Assembly (NCBI GenBank): GCA_963656065.1
Contig: CAVKGV010000012.1
Span: 7,912-71,911, forward strand
Reading direction: 5' to 3'
Source: Hallerella sp963656065
Lineage (GTDB): Bacteria; Fibrobacterota; Fibrobacteria; Fibrobacterales; Fibrobacteraceae
DNA: 64,000 nt
In this document: piece by piece, positions 8,491 to 17,853 of the stretch
Numbering within the stretch: position 1 is the stretch's first letter
Layout of the letters: the number at the start of each line of letters is the position of its first letter
The notes under the pieces: generated by a model
What the model saw: the letters and a program-made list of their open reading frames with translations, nothing else
Databases searched by the model: none
Told to the model about the DNA's origin: nothing
Program-made: the position numbers and the translations under genes

Positions 8491-11400
8491 CCGCGGATTT
8501 TTCACAAGTTAAAATTGAATACCCGGATCTTCCCGTCGTCAAGAAGCGGGAAGATTTTCTTGCGCTCGTCAAAAGCCGCCAGGTGATTATCGTCAAGGCG
8601 GATACGGGTTCCGGAAAATCGACGCAGGTTCCCAAGTTTTTGCTCGAAAGCGGGCTTGCTTCTAAGGGGCGGATCGGTGTGACGGAACCGAGACGGCTCG
8701 CTGCGATGTCGATTGCGGACCGCTTGCGGGAAGAGCTTCGGGATGAAAACCTGGTCTCGACGCGAATCCGCTTTTTGGAAGAAGGCCCGAAGGATGCCCC
8801 CATCAAGGTGATGACGGACGGAATTTTGTTGCAGGAATTTCGTCGGGACAGACTTTTTCGGATGTATTCCGCGATTTTAATCGATGAAGCGCACGAACGC
8901 TCTCTGAACATCGATATTTTGCTCGGAATATTTAAATCGGTTCTCCGGGAACGTCCGGAATTTCGTTTGGTGATTGCGAGCGCGACGCTCGACGCAAAAC
9001 TCTTTGAAAAGTTTTATGAAGGCTCCGCGGTTCTCGAAGCGGAAGGCAGGACTTTTCCTGTCCAGGTGATTTATGCGGATCCGCAGGAAAACGCTTCGAA
9101 GAGCAAGGGCGATTCGGGGCTTGTTGATGAGGCCCGCGACGCGATCCTTGCCCTAGAAGAATCGGGCAGGGACAATCTGCTCTGTTTCTTGCCGACGGAA
9201 CGCGATATCCAGGATCTTTGCGAGGAACTCGGCGGAAAGCTCGACGAGAAAAATTTTGACATCCTTCCCCTTTTTGGGCGGATGGGGCCGCAGGAACAGA
9301 AAAAAGTTTTTCGGAAGACGGGGAAAACGCGCATCGTCCTTTCGACGAATATCGCGGAGACGTCGCTCACCATTCCGGGGATTGCGTATGTCGTCGATAC
9401 GGGGATGGCCCGGGTTTCGCGCTACAATCCCCAGACACGAATCCAAGGGCTCCCGGTGGAAAAGATTTCCCAGGCGAGCGCGCGGCAACGGACGGGACGC
9501 GCTGGCCGTGTGAAGCCCGGTGTCTGCGTGCGGCTCTACACGGAAGAGGATTTTGAAAGCCGCGAAGAGTTTACGGAACCCGAGATTCGGCGTTCCAACC
9601 TTTCGAATGTCGTATTGCAATTGCGGAGCCTTGGACTTTCCGTCGAGGACTTTCCGTTTATCCAGCCACCGCCCCGGTCTGCTTTCCGCGGCGCATACAA
9701 GACCCTGTTTGAATTGGGTGCGCTTTCGAGCGTGGAACGCGGTGCGCGAGTGACTCCGTTCGGAGCGGAAATGGCGCACCTTCCGATGGACGTCGCACTT
9801 TCCGCAGTGCTTCTCCGGGCGAGAAATACCGGTGTCCTGCAACCTGCGATTATCGTGTGTTCCGCTCTGTCCATCCAGGATCCGCGGCTTTTTCCGTCTG
9901 ATGAACCGCAAAAGGAAAAGGCCCGTCGGATGCACAAAGCGCTCGGCGGCCACAAAAGCGACTTCCTCACGTTTCTCGCGGAATGGAATGCGTTTTGCCG
10001 GGAGTGGAACGGGACGACCTGGAATTCGCTGCGCAAATACTGCGAAAAACATTTTTTGCATTTTTTGCGCTGCCGGGAATGGATCGATCTCTATGAGCAG
10101 TTTTCCCGGATTTTGAAGACCAAGTTTGAATCCTATGTTTGCCCGTTTGATTCCTTTCATCGGGACAATTTGCACATCGCACTGCTTTCGGGATTTCTCG
10201 GCGGTGTCGCTCACCGGGACAGGGATAACGGCTGTTATCGCCTTGTCGGCGGTCGGGACGCCTATCTGTTTCCCGGAAGCGATCTGGCGGGAAAGTTCCC
10301 TGAATTCGTGCTGTCGGCGGAAGTCCGCGAAACGAGCCGTGTATTTTTGACGAAGGCTGCGGAAATCCTTCCTGAATGGATTATCAAGGTTGCGAAGGAT
10401 TTTTGCACTTATCGTTGGTTCGAACCGAAATGGAATCCGGAGCGGGGATTTGTCGAAGCGGTGGAAGAAGTTTCGTTTCGCGGAATGGTGCTTTCCCGTT
10501 CGCACCGTGTCGATTATGGACGAGTCAATCCCGAAGAAGCGGCGAAAATCTTTTTCCTCGAAGCGATAGTCGAAGGGAACTTGCCGCGGCCATTTCCGTT
10601 TATGCAGCACAACGAAAAAGTTCTGGAGTCGCTTCGCGCCAGTGAAGTCCGCTTGCGGCGTTGGGGACTTGTTCCGTCGGACGATCTGCAGGTGGATTAT
10701 CTACTTGAGCGTGCGCCGGGCGTCTGCTCGCTGAAAACGCTCAAGGATTTCATCGAAAGGAATACGGACAAGGCGCTTCGCTATGAAGCGGCGGACTGGT
10801 TTGAAGCTTCGGAATCCGGAATGGAACATTTCGAATCTTTCCGGAACAATCCGGTCATCGCGGCGGCATATCGGAAAAAACTCGCCCGTGCGGCCGAAGA
10901 GAAAAAGGCGCTGCGCCATGGCGGTGTCGAAGAATTCCTGAAAATACTCGATCGGCAGGTCCGCGGGGAACTGGTTTTTGATTCGAGCAAGGCATGGGAC
11001 GGCCTTTCCCTGGAAATTCCGGCGGATTTCTTGCCGAAGCTTTCCCCTTCGGTTTTTGCCCGGGAAATTTCCAAGTGGAGAACTTGGATGATCGAATCGT
11101 TTGTCCGCGAACTTCCCAAGTCCGAACGTAAAAATTTCGAGCAGAAAAAAGATTATTTGGACGACCGCTTTGTCGATTTTCTGGAAAGGAACCCATTGAA
11201 GTCTCCGATGGTTTCCCTCTATGAAGCCTTCTTGAGCTTTGGACCTTTTGATGGCGCACTTCCTGTGCTCAATCCGCAAAACGAACATCACCTAAGGCTC
11301 CATCTGTCGATTTCCGTTCCCGGGGCTTCTGAAAAATTTCCGCTGGAGCTTTCCCCGGAATGGGGCGCTTGCGGATTTTTTGACCAGATCTGTCCGCTTT

Positions 11401-12293
11401 CCCGAAATGCCGCCTTGTCGCTTCCTGTTTTGGGCGTGTTTTACGGTTGGGCTCCGGGAACCGTCCGTCCAATGAATTTTGCGGAAGCGGAATTTTGGCA
11501 GAAATTTTACCGTCGCACGCAAAATGCGAATCTTGAAGATTCTCCGCTTAAGTCCCTCTTTGAATCGCGCTTTGCCTTTTTAAACAGGAAAGATGAATCG
11601 GGGTGGGCGTTGCGATCGCTGCTTGCGATGGACGATTCGGAAAAGGCGAAATTTACGCTTGATTTCTTGGACAGGGCGCTATCGCGATTTGCCGGACTGG
11701 AATTTGCCCGTTCGCACAAAGTCCGGACGTTTTCCGATATTTCGTCTTCGCGGACAAATCTAGAGACGAGTTCCCGCGAAGGCTTGGTCCGCATGGCTTT
11801 CGATGCCTCCTATCTGGGCGTTTCCGCTTTTGTTCTCGCATGGGAAAAGTTCCGGGAAGCGTTTGTCTGTTTTCGTCGTGGCGAAAAGGTTCCCGCTGCG
11901 GTTTTGAATCTTTCCGCAAAACTCGCCGCAGAGGAAAATCTCTACGCCCGCTTACGGATGATTTCCGCATTCTTAAAACCGAAAAAATCCTTGCCGGATT
12001 GGAACGAGCCGCTTTCCCTTCCGACCGCCAAGACTTTCCGCGAAGCCTTTTCCCCGTACCTTTCGAGCCGTTTTCTCAAGGACTTTGAACTGAAAAATGC
12101 CCGGGAACTGCTTTCCCGTTCCGAAAAGGCGGAGGGGGAACTGGCGACTTTCCGGGAGAAGGTTGCGTTGCAGGTGTTGCTTGAACAGTTTGAACTTTTG
12201 CGCTTTAAGCGTTCGATGCTTGCGAGCGCACCCGAAGAACGAATCGAAAAGGATGCTTTGCTCAAGTTGCGGGAGCGTTTCAGAGGGCGCTGA
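8487..12293 (+). CDS. hrpA: ATP-dependent DEAH-box RNA helicase HrpA
   Basis: A protein of about 1268 aa, the usual HrpA length. I choose GTG 8487 because it overlaps the upstream stop by four bases; a GTG at 8454 is also in frame. The order is helicase domain 1 with TGSGKST (K44) and DEAH (133-136) and SATL, then domain 2 with NIAETSLTIPG and QRTGRAGR, then the HA2/OB region, and a long C-terminal DUF3418-type region. HrpA unwinds structured RNA and is linked to fimbrial mRNA processing and ribosome rescue in Enterobacteria; its role in this organism is inferred. Confidence 0.95.
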   Translation: MTADFSQVKIEYPDLPVVKKREDFLALVKSRQVIIVKADTGSGKSTQVPKFLLESGLASKGRIGVTEPRRLAAMSIADRLREELRDENLVSTRIRFLEEGPKDAPIKVMTDGILLQEFRRDRLFRMYSAILIDEAHERSLNIDILLGIFKSVLRERPEFRLVIASATLDAKLFEKFYEGSAVLEAEGRTFPVQVIYADPQENASKSKGDSGLVDEARDAILALEESGRDNLLCFLPTERDIQDLCEELGGKLDEKNFDILPLFGRMGPQEQKKVFRKTGKTRIVLSTNIAETSLTIPGIAYVVDTGMARVSRYNPQTRIQGLPVEKISQASARQRTGRAGRVKPGVCVRLYTEEDFESREEFTEPEIRRSNLSNVVLQLRSLGLSVEDFPFIQPPPRSAFRGAYKTLFELGALSSVERGARVTPFGAEMAHLPMDVALSAVLLRARNTGVLQPAIIVCSALSIQDPRLFPSDEPQKEKARRMHKALGGHKSDFLTFLAEWNAFCREWNGTTWNSLRKYCEKHFLHFLRCREWIDLYEQFSRILKTKFESYVCPFDSFHRDNLHIALLSGFLGGVAHRDRDNGCYRLVGGRDAYLFPGSDLAGKFPEFVLSAEVRETSRVFLTKAAEILPEWIIKVAKDFCTYRWFEPKWNPERGFVEAVEEVSFRGMVLSRSHRVDYGRVNPEEAAKIFFLEAIVEGNLPRPFPFMQHNEKVLESLRASEVRLRRWGLVPSDDLQVDYLLERAPGVCSLKTLKDFIERNTDKALRYEAADWFEASESGMEHFESFRNNPVIAAAYRKKLARAAEEKKALRHGGVEEFLKILDRQVRGELVFDSSKAWDGLSLEIPADFLPKLSPSVFAREISKWRTWMIESFVRELPKSERKNFEQKKDYLDDRFVDFLERNPLKSPMVSLYEAFLSFGPFDGALPVLNPQNEHHLRLHLSISVPGASEKFPLELSPEWGACGFFDQICPLSRNAALSLPVLGVFYGWAPGTVRPMNFAEAEFWQKFYRRTQNANLEDSPLKSLFESRFAFLNRKDESGWALRSLLAMDDSEKAKFTLDFLDRALSRFAGLEFARSHKVRTFSDISSSRTNLETSSREGLVRMAFDASYLGVSAFVLAWEKFREAFVCFRRGEKVPAAVLNLSAKLAAEENLYARLRMISAFLKPKKSLPDWNEPLSLPTAKTFREAFSPYLSSRFLKDFELKNARELLSRSEKAEGELATFREKVALQVLLEQFELLRFKRSMLASAPEERIEKDALLKLRERFRGR

Positions 12294-12320
12294 ATTGTAA
12301 AATTTTCTAATTTGGGACCG

Positions 12321-13130
12321 ATGCGTTTTTTCCTGCTTTTCTTTCTTTCCGTGTTTTGCGTGCTGTCTTGCAGAAATTTGGGCGAAAGTTCCGATCCGAC
12401 GCTTGCGCGCGTGGAAAATTCGGAATTGAAACTGTCCCGCCTGAACGAAAATGGAGACTGGGACTCCCTTCCGTTTGATGACCGGATGGAGCTGGTCGAA
12501 AATTGGGTGAATCGCGAATCGATCTATGATCGTGCCTTGGCCGATGGCATCGGAGACTTGCCGGAAGTGAAACGCCTTCTGGAAGATGCCAAAAAGAAAA
12601 TCGTTCTCGGAGCGTATTTTGCGAAGGTGACGGATACGCTTTCGACTTCGGATTCCGAGGTCGCTTCCTATTACGACAATCATCCCGAACGGTTTGTCCG
12701 GAACGCGAACATCTATGATATCGCGGTCATTACCTATGCGAGCGGATCGACGGCGTGGAAATATTACGGCCCGATGGCGAAAAAGACGATTCTCGTAGCG
12801 CCAGAAAAGAACTGGCTTGTCCGGGATGTGGAAAGCTTCGATTCGGTGACCGTTTCCCCGTTAGATTGCCCGGCAGTCGAACTGGAAAAGCTTCCTGTCG
12901 GAAAAATTACGCCTCCGAAGGCTTGCGGAAAGAATTTGAAAAGTCTCATCGTCCTTTCCAAGATTGATTCGGGAACGGTCCGTCCGTTTGCGGAAGTTGC
13001 GGATCTTGCCCGGACTTTTGCCGCAAACGCCAAACGCAAGAGCTTCATCGCCGCGTTTAAGGATTCCGTGAAGAAAAGACAGGCGATTTTTATCTATCCC
13101 GAAGAAATTTCCAGATCTGCAACCCGCTGA
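12321..13130 (+). CDS. lipoprotein related to SurA/PpiC chaperones
   Basis: I use ATG 12321 rather than the in-frame TTG at 12312, because MRFFLLFFLSVFCVLSC is a good lipoprotein signal peptide. The mature part (NWVNRESIYDRALADGIGD, then VASYYDNHPERF) resembles the N-terminal domain of SurA/PrsA foldases, but I see no clear parvulin catalytic domain. It is seven bases upstream of a SurA-like gene, so it probably works with it on outer-membrane proteins. The start codon is preceded at close range by CTAATTT. Confidence 0.72.
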   Translation: MRFFLLFFLSVFCVLSCRNLGESSDPTLARVENSELKLSRLNENGDWDSLPFDDRMELVENWVNRESIYDRALADGIGDLPEVKRLLEDAKKKIVLGAYFAKVTDTLSTSDSEVASYYDNHPERFVRNANIYDIAVITYASGSTAWKYYGPMAKKTILVAPEKNWLVRDVESFDSVTVSPLDCPAVELEKLPVGKITPPKACGKNLKSLIVLSKIDSGTVRPFAEVADLARTFAANAKRKSFIAAFKDSVKKRQAIFIYPEEISRSATR

Positions 13131-13136
13131 GTTCCT

Positions 13137-14420
13137 ATGAAAAAAACATCTAGCATCGTTTCCGTTCTTTTTTTGGCAACCTCCCTTTTTGCCGCACCGG
13201 AACTTTTTGAATCCATTGCGGCGATTGTCGATGGAAAGCCCATCATGCGTTCCGAAGTGATGGAAAACCTCTACCAGTTCCAGAATTCGGCGGATGCGGC
13301 CAAGATGTCCGAAAAAGAGCAAGTCGCCTTTGTTTTGGACAAGCTGATAGACGACAAGGTCCTGCTTTCGCGTGTCGATAGGGATTCCATCCAGGTTACG
13401 GACGACGATGTCGAACTGCGGGTGTCTCAGCATCTTCAGAATCTGGCTGCGCGGCAAAACATCAGCATGGAAATTCTCGAACGGGCGATTCGTGCACAGC
13501 TCGGGATGAGCATGGCGCAATACCGGGAAAATCTCGGAAAGCAGATTCGCGAGCAGATGACCATCGGACGGATCCGCCAAAAGTATGCGGGCGGAATCAA
13601 GCCTACCCGCAAGGAAGTCTCCGAGTTTTACGAACATTACAAGGATTCCATCCCGCGCCAGTACAACTGCTTGCGCCTTTCCCATATCGCTCTGAAAATC
13701 GAACCCGATTCGGTTGTCGTGGATTCGGTGCGCCGTGAAGCGGAACTGCTGATTGATTCCTTAGACCACGGCATGATGTGGGAAGTCCTCGCAAAGAACC
13801 ATTCCCAGGATTCGACGGCGAGCAAGGGCGGCGACATCGGATATTTCCAGAAAGGGCTTCTGGATCCTGTCTATGAACGCGCCATCAAGACCGTAGGCAA
13901 CGGGGAATATACGCCAAACCCGGTAAAGACCGAACGCGGCTGGACGATTATCCGGGTCATCGGGCGGAAAGAGGATGGCGTTCGCACGGCGATGATTCTT
14001 TTGCAGACCCTTCCGACGGCAGCGGATTCGAACCGCGTGCTGAAATTTGCGGATTCGCTGCGCACGGCCTTGACATCGGATTCGCTCTTTGCGGATGCGG
14101 CAAAAAGGTTCAGTGCGGACAAAGAATCCAATTTCAACGGGGGAAATCTCGGCTGGTTGGAAAAGACGGACGTCGATACGCTGTTCCTGCCGGTGCTTTC
14201 AAACCTTTCCGTGGGCGAAATTTCGGAGCCGTTCCTGGCGGGGAATGAATACCACCTGCTTCGCTTGGAAGACTTGAAACAGGTTCGCGACTACACGCTC
14301 GAAGACGACTACATGAAAATCGAAATGTTCGCCGTCAATTACATGGAAGACAAGAAGCTCCGGGAATTTGTCAAGAAGTGGCGTGACGAAGTGCATATCG
14401 AGATCCGCATGAAGGATTGA
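13137..14420 (+). CDS. surA: SurA-like periplasmic peptidyl-prolyl isomerase
   Basis: A 427-aa protein with signal peptide (about 1-19), a SurA_N chaperone domain (about 22-155, EQVAFVLDKLIDDKVLL) and two parvulin domains. The first contains LSHIALKIEP and GGDIGYFQKGLLDPVYE, the second AKRFSADKESNFNGGNLGWL. SurA escorts unfolded outer-membrane proteins through the periplasm. It follows the SurA-like lipoprotein gene and is followed closely by ftsE. Confidence 0.9.
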   Translation: MKKTSSIVSVLFLATSLFAAPELFESIAAIVDGKPIMRSEVMENLYQFQNSADAAKMSEKEQVAFVLDKLIDDKVLLSRVDRDSIQVTDDDVELRVSQHLQNLAARQNISMEILERAIRAQLGMSMAQYRENLGKQIREQMTIGRIRQKYAGGIKPTRKEVSEFYEHYKDSIPRQYNCLRLSHIALKIEPDSVVVDSVRREAELLIDSLDHGMMWEVLAKNHSQDSTASKGGDIGYFQKGLLDPVYERAIKTVGNGEYTPNPVKTERGWTIIRVIGRKEDGVRTAMILLQTLPTAADSNRVLKFADSLRTALTSDSLFADAAKRFSADKESNFNGGNLGWLEKTDVDTLFLPVLSNLSVGEISEPFLAGNEYHLLRLEDLKQVRDYTLEDDYMKIEMFAVNYMEDKKLREFVKKWRDEVHIEIRMKD

Positions 14421-14425
14421 TTTCC

Positions 14426-15115
14426 ATGATCCAGTTCTTGCATGTGACGAAAACCTACGAGGACAGCTGGAAAGCTCTTTCCGACGTAACGCTTCGCATC
14501 GGACAGGGAGAATTCGTCTTTCTGACTGGGCACAGCGGGGCCGGAAAATCGACGCTTCTCAAGCTGATTTACATGGATGAACGACCGGACGAGTTCCATG
14601 GCGGCGAAGTCATGGTCCAGTTTTCGAAGGATATCGTCTTCGATTCCAAAACGGCAACGGAATCGGACGTCCAGGATCTCCGGCGTCGCATCGGGATTGT
14701 CTTCCAGGATTTCAAGCTTTTGCCGGATCGGAATGTCTTTGAAAATGTCGCACTGGCCTTGCGGATTACGGGAACGCCCCCGAAACAGCTGAACACGAAG
14801 GTTTTCGAGGCGCTTTCCCTGGTGGGGATTTCCCAGAAGAGGCTTTCCATGCCCTATACGCTTTCGGGCGGAGAGCAGCAGCGCGTCGCCATTGCCCGTG
14901 CGATGGTTCACAATCCGTACCTGATTCTCGCCGACGAACCGACGGGGAACCTTGACCCGGAAAACGCCCGGGAAGTTTTCGAAATTTTTAAGGAAATCAA
15001 CGCGCGGGGAACGACTGTCCTCATGGCGACGCACAATCCGGATTTTTACCTGAACAGCCCTTTTCGCCGCTTGACCCTTTCGCACGGCGTGTTGCAGAAC
15101 CGGGACATCCTTTAG
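14426..15115 (+). CDS. ftsE: cell-division ABC transporter ATPase FtsE
   Basis: The start is set at ATG 14426, with AAGGA ten bases upstream; TTG 14417 is in frame but lacks room for an RBS. The 229-aa ATPase has Walker A GHSGAGKST (35-43), LSGGEQQ (146-152) and Walker B LILADEP (167-173). The opening MIQFLHVTKTYEDSWKALSD and TGHSGAGKSTLLKLIY are typical of FtsE rather than LolD. FtsE drives peptidoglycan-hydrolase activation at the septum together with FtsX. No ftsX follows: the next gene is convergent. Confidence 0.85.
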   Translation: MIQFLHVTKTYEDSWKALSDVTLRIGQGEFVFLTGHSGAGKSTLLKLIYMDERPDEFHGGEVMVQFSKDIVFDSKTATESDVQDLRRRIGIVFQDFKLLPDRNVFENVALALRITGTPPKQLNTKVFEALSLVGISQKRLSMPYTLSGGEQQRVAIARAMVHNPYLILADEPTGNLDPENAREVFEIFKEINARGTTVLMATHNPDFYLNSPFRRLTLSHGVLQNRDIL

Positions 15116-15979
15116 CTAGTAAATGTCGATTTCCGTGGGAATTTCGGAGCGGATTTTTTCAGCGACTTTCGTGAAAAAGGATTTTTCAATCGGATGGACA
15201 TCGGGGAGCGCCGTGTGGCGTACGACTCCGTAGAGCTGGATGCCGAGCAGATTCTGCGGGCAGGAAAGATAGATTCTCTTTAATCGGTTTACGTATAAAT
15301 TAATTTCTGCTTCGTCGGGAAATTCGGAACCGATTTTGCAGAGCATCGTCTGGACCCGAATCGGAAATTTCTTGACGGTCGCTTCGATGTTTTCCTGTAT
15401 TTTTTCCAAGGGAACGCGGGAACGGCTGATTTTTTGATACCAGGAATTGCTGCCGGCATCGAGCTTTGTCCAGATTTCGCCTTTCTTTTCGGTGAGAAGG
15501 GCCAAACCTTTTTGGACATTTGCCCTGTCGAGAAGCGTTGAATTGGTGATGAGCGTGAGTTGCAGGGGATAGCGGCTATATTTGTCCTGGATTTGGCGCA
15601 TCAGCTGGCAGACATCCGAAAATTCTGGAGCCATCGTACTTTCGCCGTCTCCCGAAAGGCAGATATCCTTTATTTCCCGCTTTTCTTCTTCGACGTTTTG
15701 GAAAGAAGAAAAATCGGCTAGACCGTTTTCTTCGTATGCAGCGATGATGTTTTCGATTTCCGTTTTTATCCGGGGAATGTCGATTTTCTCTTTTGGCCCG
15801 GGAATCGTACGATCGACCTGGCAATAGGCGCAGCTAAAATTGCAATGCTTGTCGAGATTGAGATTGATGCCGATCGATAGGCCTTTTGCCCGGCGGCTGA
15901 TGACCGGATAAACCCAGAGGTTGTGCTTCCAGAGCCGCGAATGATCGCTCCAGGCTTTTTCTAATGCTTCTTCACTCAT
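15116..15979 (-). CDS. radical SAM protein
   Basis: A 287-aa enzyme with the [4Fe-4S] motif C46-x3-C50-x2-C53 in KHCNFSCAYCQVD, the SAM-binding LSGDGEST (GGE-like) and LTLITNSTLL. The pattern resembles the small single-domain radical SAM proteins of the YfkAB/wyosine-like group, but I cannot name a substrate. It is convergent with ftsE, with no space between the stop codons, and divergent from folC. Confidence 0.8.
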   Translation of the reverse strand: MSEEALEKAWSDHSRLWKHNLWVYPVISRRAKGLSIGINLNLDKHCNFSCAYCQVDRTIPGPKEKIDIPRIKTEIENIIAAYEENGLADFSSFQNVEEEKREIKDICLSGDGESTMAPEFSDVCQLMRQIQDKYSRYPLQLTLITNSTLLDRANVQKGLALLTEKKGEIWTKLDAGSNSWYQKISRSRVPLEKIQENIEATVKKFPIRVQTMLCKIGSEFPDEAEINLYVNRLKRIYLSCPQNLLGIQLYGVVRHTALPDVHPIEKSFFTKVAEKIRSEIPTEIDIY

Positions 15980-16022
15980 AGAATCTCGCTTGTTTTCCTT
16001 AACGTTAGCTAAATTTTAACCG

Positions 16023-17285
16023 ATGAAAAATTTCGGCATTGAATATCTCCGATTCTTGGCCCCTTTGGGAATGACGGGCGATCTGAAGAATATGGAAAAG
16101 TTGTTGGATGCCTTTGGTCATCCGGAAAAACAATTCCAGACGATTCATGTTGTCGGTACGGACGGAAAGGGTTCCACGGCATTTTATCTTTCGAACATTC
16201 TTTCTGCACATGGCGTTTCCGCTGGGCTTTATACAAGTCCGCATCTGGTGAATGTCCGGGAACGGATCCGCATTGACGGCGTCGCCATTTCCGAAGAAGA
16301 TTTTGACCGCCTGATGCAAAAGGTCCGGGATGCTTCCGAATCGTTGCAGGTTCGTGTCTCGTTTTTCGAAGCGCTTACTCTAGCCTGCTTTCTGTTCTTT
16401 GCCGAAAGGCGTGTCGGCTGCGCAGTCGTCGAAGCGGGACTTGGCGGCAGGTTGGATTCGACGCGGACCGCTTGCGGAAAGTGGGGCGTCCTTACGAGCA
16501 TCGGGCTTGAACATACAGAACTTCTCGGGGGGACGGAAAAGGATATCTTGCGGGAAAAGTTGGGAATCCTCGCTCCGCATTCGACAGTTTTTGTCGGTCA
16601 AATTGGAGCGGAACTTGTTCGGTTTGCAAAGGAATTTGTACGGAAAATTCCGGCGGAAATCGTCTGTCCGGAGACAATCGAAAATTTAAATGTTCCGAAT
16701 CCCGGTCATCACTATATCGAAAACGCTTCGCTTTCGTTTGCCGCGGCAAAGGCTTTTTTAAAAGATCGGTTTGACGAAAATACGGCAAGGCTTGCCCTCA
16801 AGGAATCCCTGTGGGCCGGGAGAATGCAAAAGCTTGTCGATGCGAACGGGAACTTTTGCTGGCTCTTGGACGGAGCCCACAATCCCCATGCTGTCAAGCG
16901 GCTTTCTGAATCGCTCGACTTGTATTATCCGCAAAAAAAATTTCACTGTGTCTTCGGCGCTTTAAAGGACAAGGCCCTTGAAGAAATGATTGCGCTTTTA
17001 AAACCGCATGTTTCCGTTTGGCACGTGACTCGAACGGAATACGAGCGTTTTCGGGAGATTGAAGACGTGTCTGCAGAGCTGAAATCATTGGGGTGCCAGG
17101 TGGGAATTTCTGCGCCACTGTCCGAAAATTTTTTGAAGTCGGTTCGGGATGCGGCGGGAAAAGCCCCTGTTCTTGTCACCGGCTCGCTCTACATGATCGG
17201 TGGCTGCATCAATCTTTTAAAGAATCGGTTTGACGGTCTGAAGTTTTTCCGGAATATGGAAATGTCCGAGAGCGAAACGCATTGA
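16023..17285 (+). CDS. folC: folylpolyglutamate/dihydrofolate synthase
   Basis: A 420-aa Mur-ligase-fold enzyme. The P-loop is VVGTDGKGSTAFYLSNIL (about 40-57), followed by YTSPHLVNVRERIRIDG, VVEAGLGGRLDSTR and LLDGAHNPHAVK, all diagnostic of FolC. It adds glutamate to dihydropteroate and folates. Start ATG 16023 is preceded closely by CTAAATTTTAACCG with no ribosome-binding site, so the message may be nearly leaderless. pth follows 13 bases after the stop. Confidence 0.95.
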   Translation: MKNFGIEYLRFLAPLGMTGDLKNMEKLLDAFGHPEKQFQTIHVVGTDGKGSTAFYLSNILSAHGVSAGLYTSPHLVNVRERIRIDGVAISEEDFDRLMQKVRDASESLQVRVSFFEALTLACFLFFAERRVGCAVVEAGLGGRLDSTRTACGKWGVLTSIGLEHTELLGGTEKDILREKLGILAPHSTVFVGQIGAELVRFAKEFVRKIPAEIVCPETIENLNVPNPGHHYIENASLSFAAAKAFLKDRFDENTARLALKESLWAGRMQKLVDANGNFCWLLDGAHNPHAVKRLSESLDLYYPQKKFHCVFGALKDKALEEMIALLKPHVSVWHVTRTEYERFREIEDVSAELKSLGCQVGISAPLSENFLKSVRDAAGKAPVLVTGSLYMIGGCINLLKNRFDGLKFFRNMEMSESETH

Positions 17286-17298
17286 TTGCGGAGGATTT

Positions 17299-17853
17299 AT
17301 GTATCTGATTGTTGGTCTGGGAAATCCGGGCGCCCAGTATGAAAACACTCACCACAATGCCGGTTTTATGGCTGTCCAGAAATTGGCAGATGTTTCAAAG
17401 CCCTGGAAATCCGAGTACAAGGCGCTGACGCAAAAAGTTTCCGTTGCCGGGGAAGATGTCCTGCTTGCAAAACCGCAAACCTACATGAATCTTTCCGGCG
17501 AATCGGTACAGGCGCTCATGACCTGGTACAAGGTTTCGCCAGAGCGTCTGCTCGTCTTTTCTGACGACATTAATTTGGATGTCGGCCGGATTCGTGTTCG
17601 GGCTAACGGTAGCCACGGTGGACAGAACGGACTCCGGAACATTATCGAACATATCGGGGACAGGTTTCCGCGGGTCCGGTTCGGGGTGGGAAAGTGTCCT
17701 TTGAAATGGGATTTGGCAAATTGGGTGCTTGCAAAATTTCCGGATGAGGACCGGGAAAAATTTGATTCGGCGCTCGACAAGGTTCCCGCTTTGGTCGAAT
17801 GTTATTTTAAGTTGGGAATCGCCAAGTGCATGGAACGCTATAACGGCAAGTGA
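17299..17853 (+). CDS. pth: peptidyl-tRNA hydrolase
   Basis: A 184-aa protein of the expected length. It opens with MYLIVGLGNPGAQYENTHHN, which contains the catalytic histidine region, and has KPQTYMNLSG, DDINLDVGRIRVRANGSHGGQNGL and RVRFGVGKCP. It frees tRNA from prematurely released peptidyl-tRNA. It is probably co-transcribed with folC and has an RBS (GGAGG) before the ATG. It is convergent with the MtaB gene, whose stop directly abuts. Confidence 0.96.
   Translation: MYLIVGLGNPGAQYENTHHNAGFMAVQKLADVSKPWKSEYKALTQKVSVAGEDVLLAKPQTYMNLSGESVQALMTWYKVSPERLLVFSDDINLDVGRIRVRANGSHGGQNGLRNIIEHIGDRFPRVRFGVGKCPLKWDLANWVLAKFPDEDREKFDSALDKVPALVECYFKLGIAKCMERYNGK

Noticed and set aside
9153..10610. A 485-codon minus-strand frame inside hrpA
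   Set aside because: It lies wholly within conserved helicase motifs on the other strand and has no domain or start signal.
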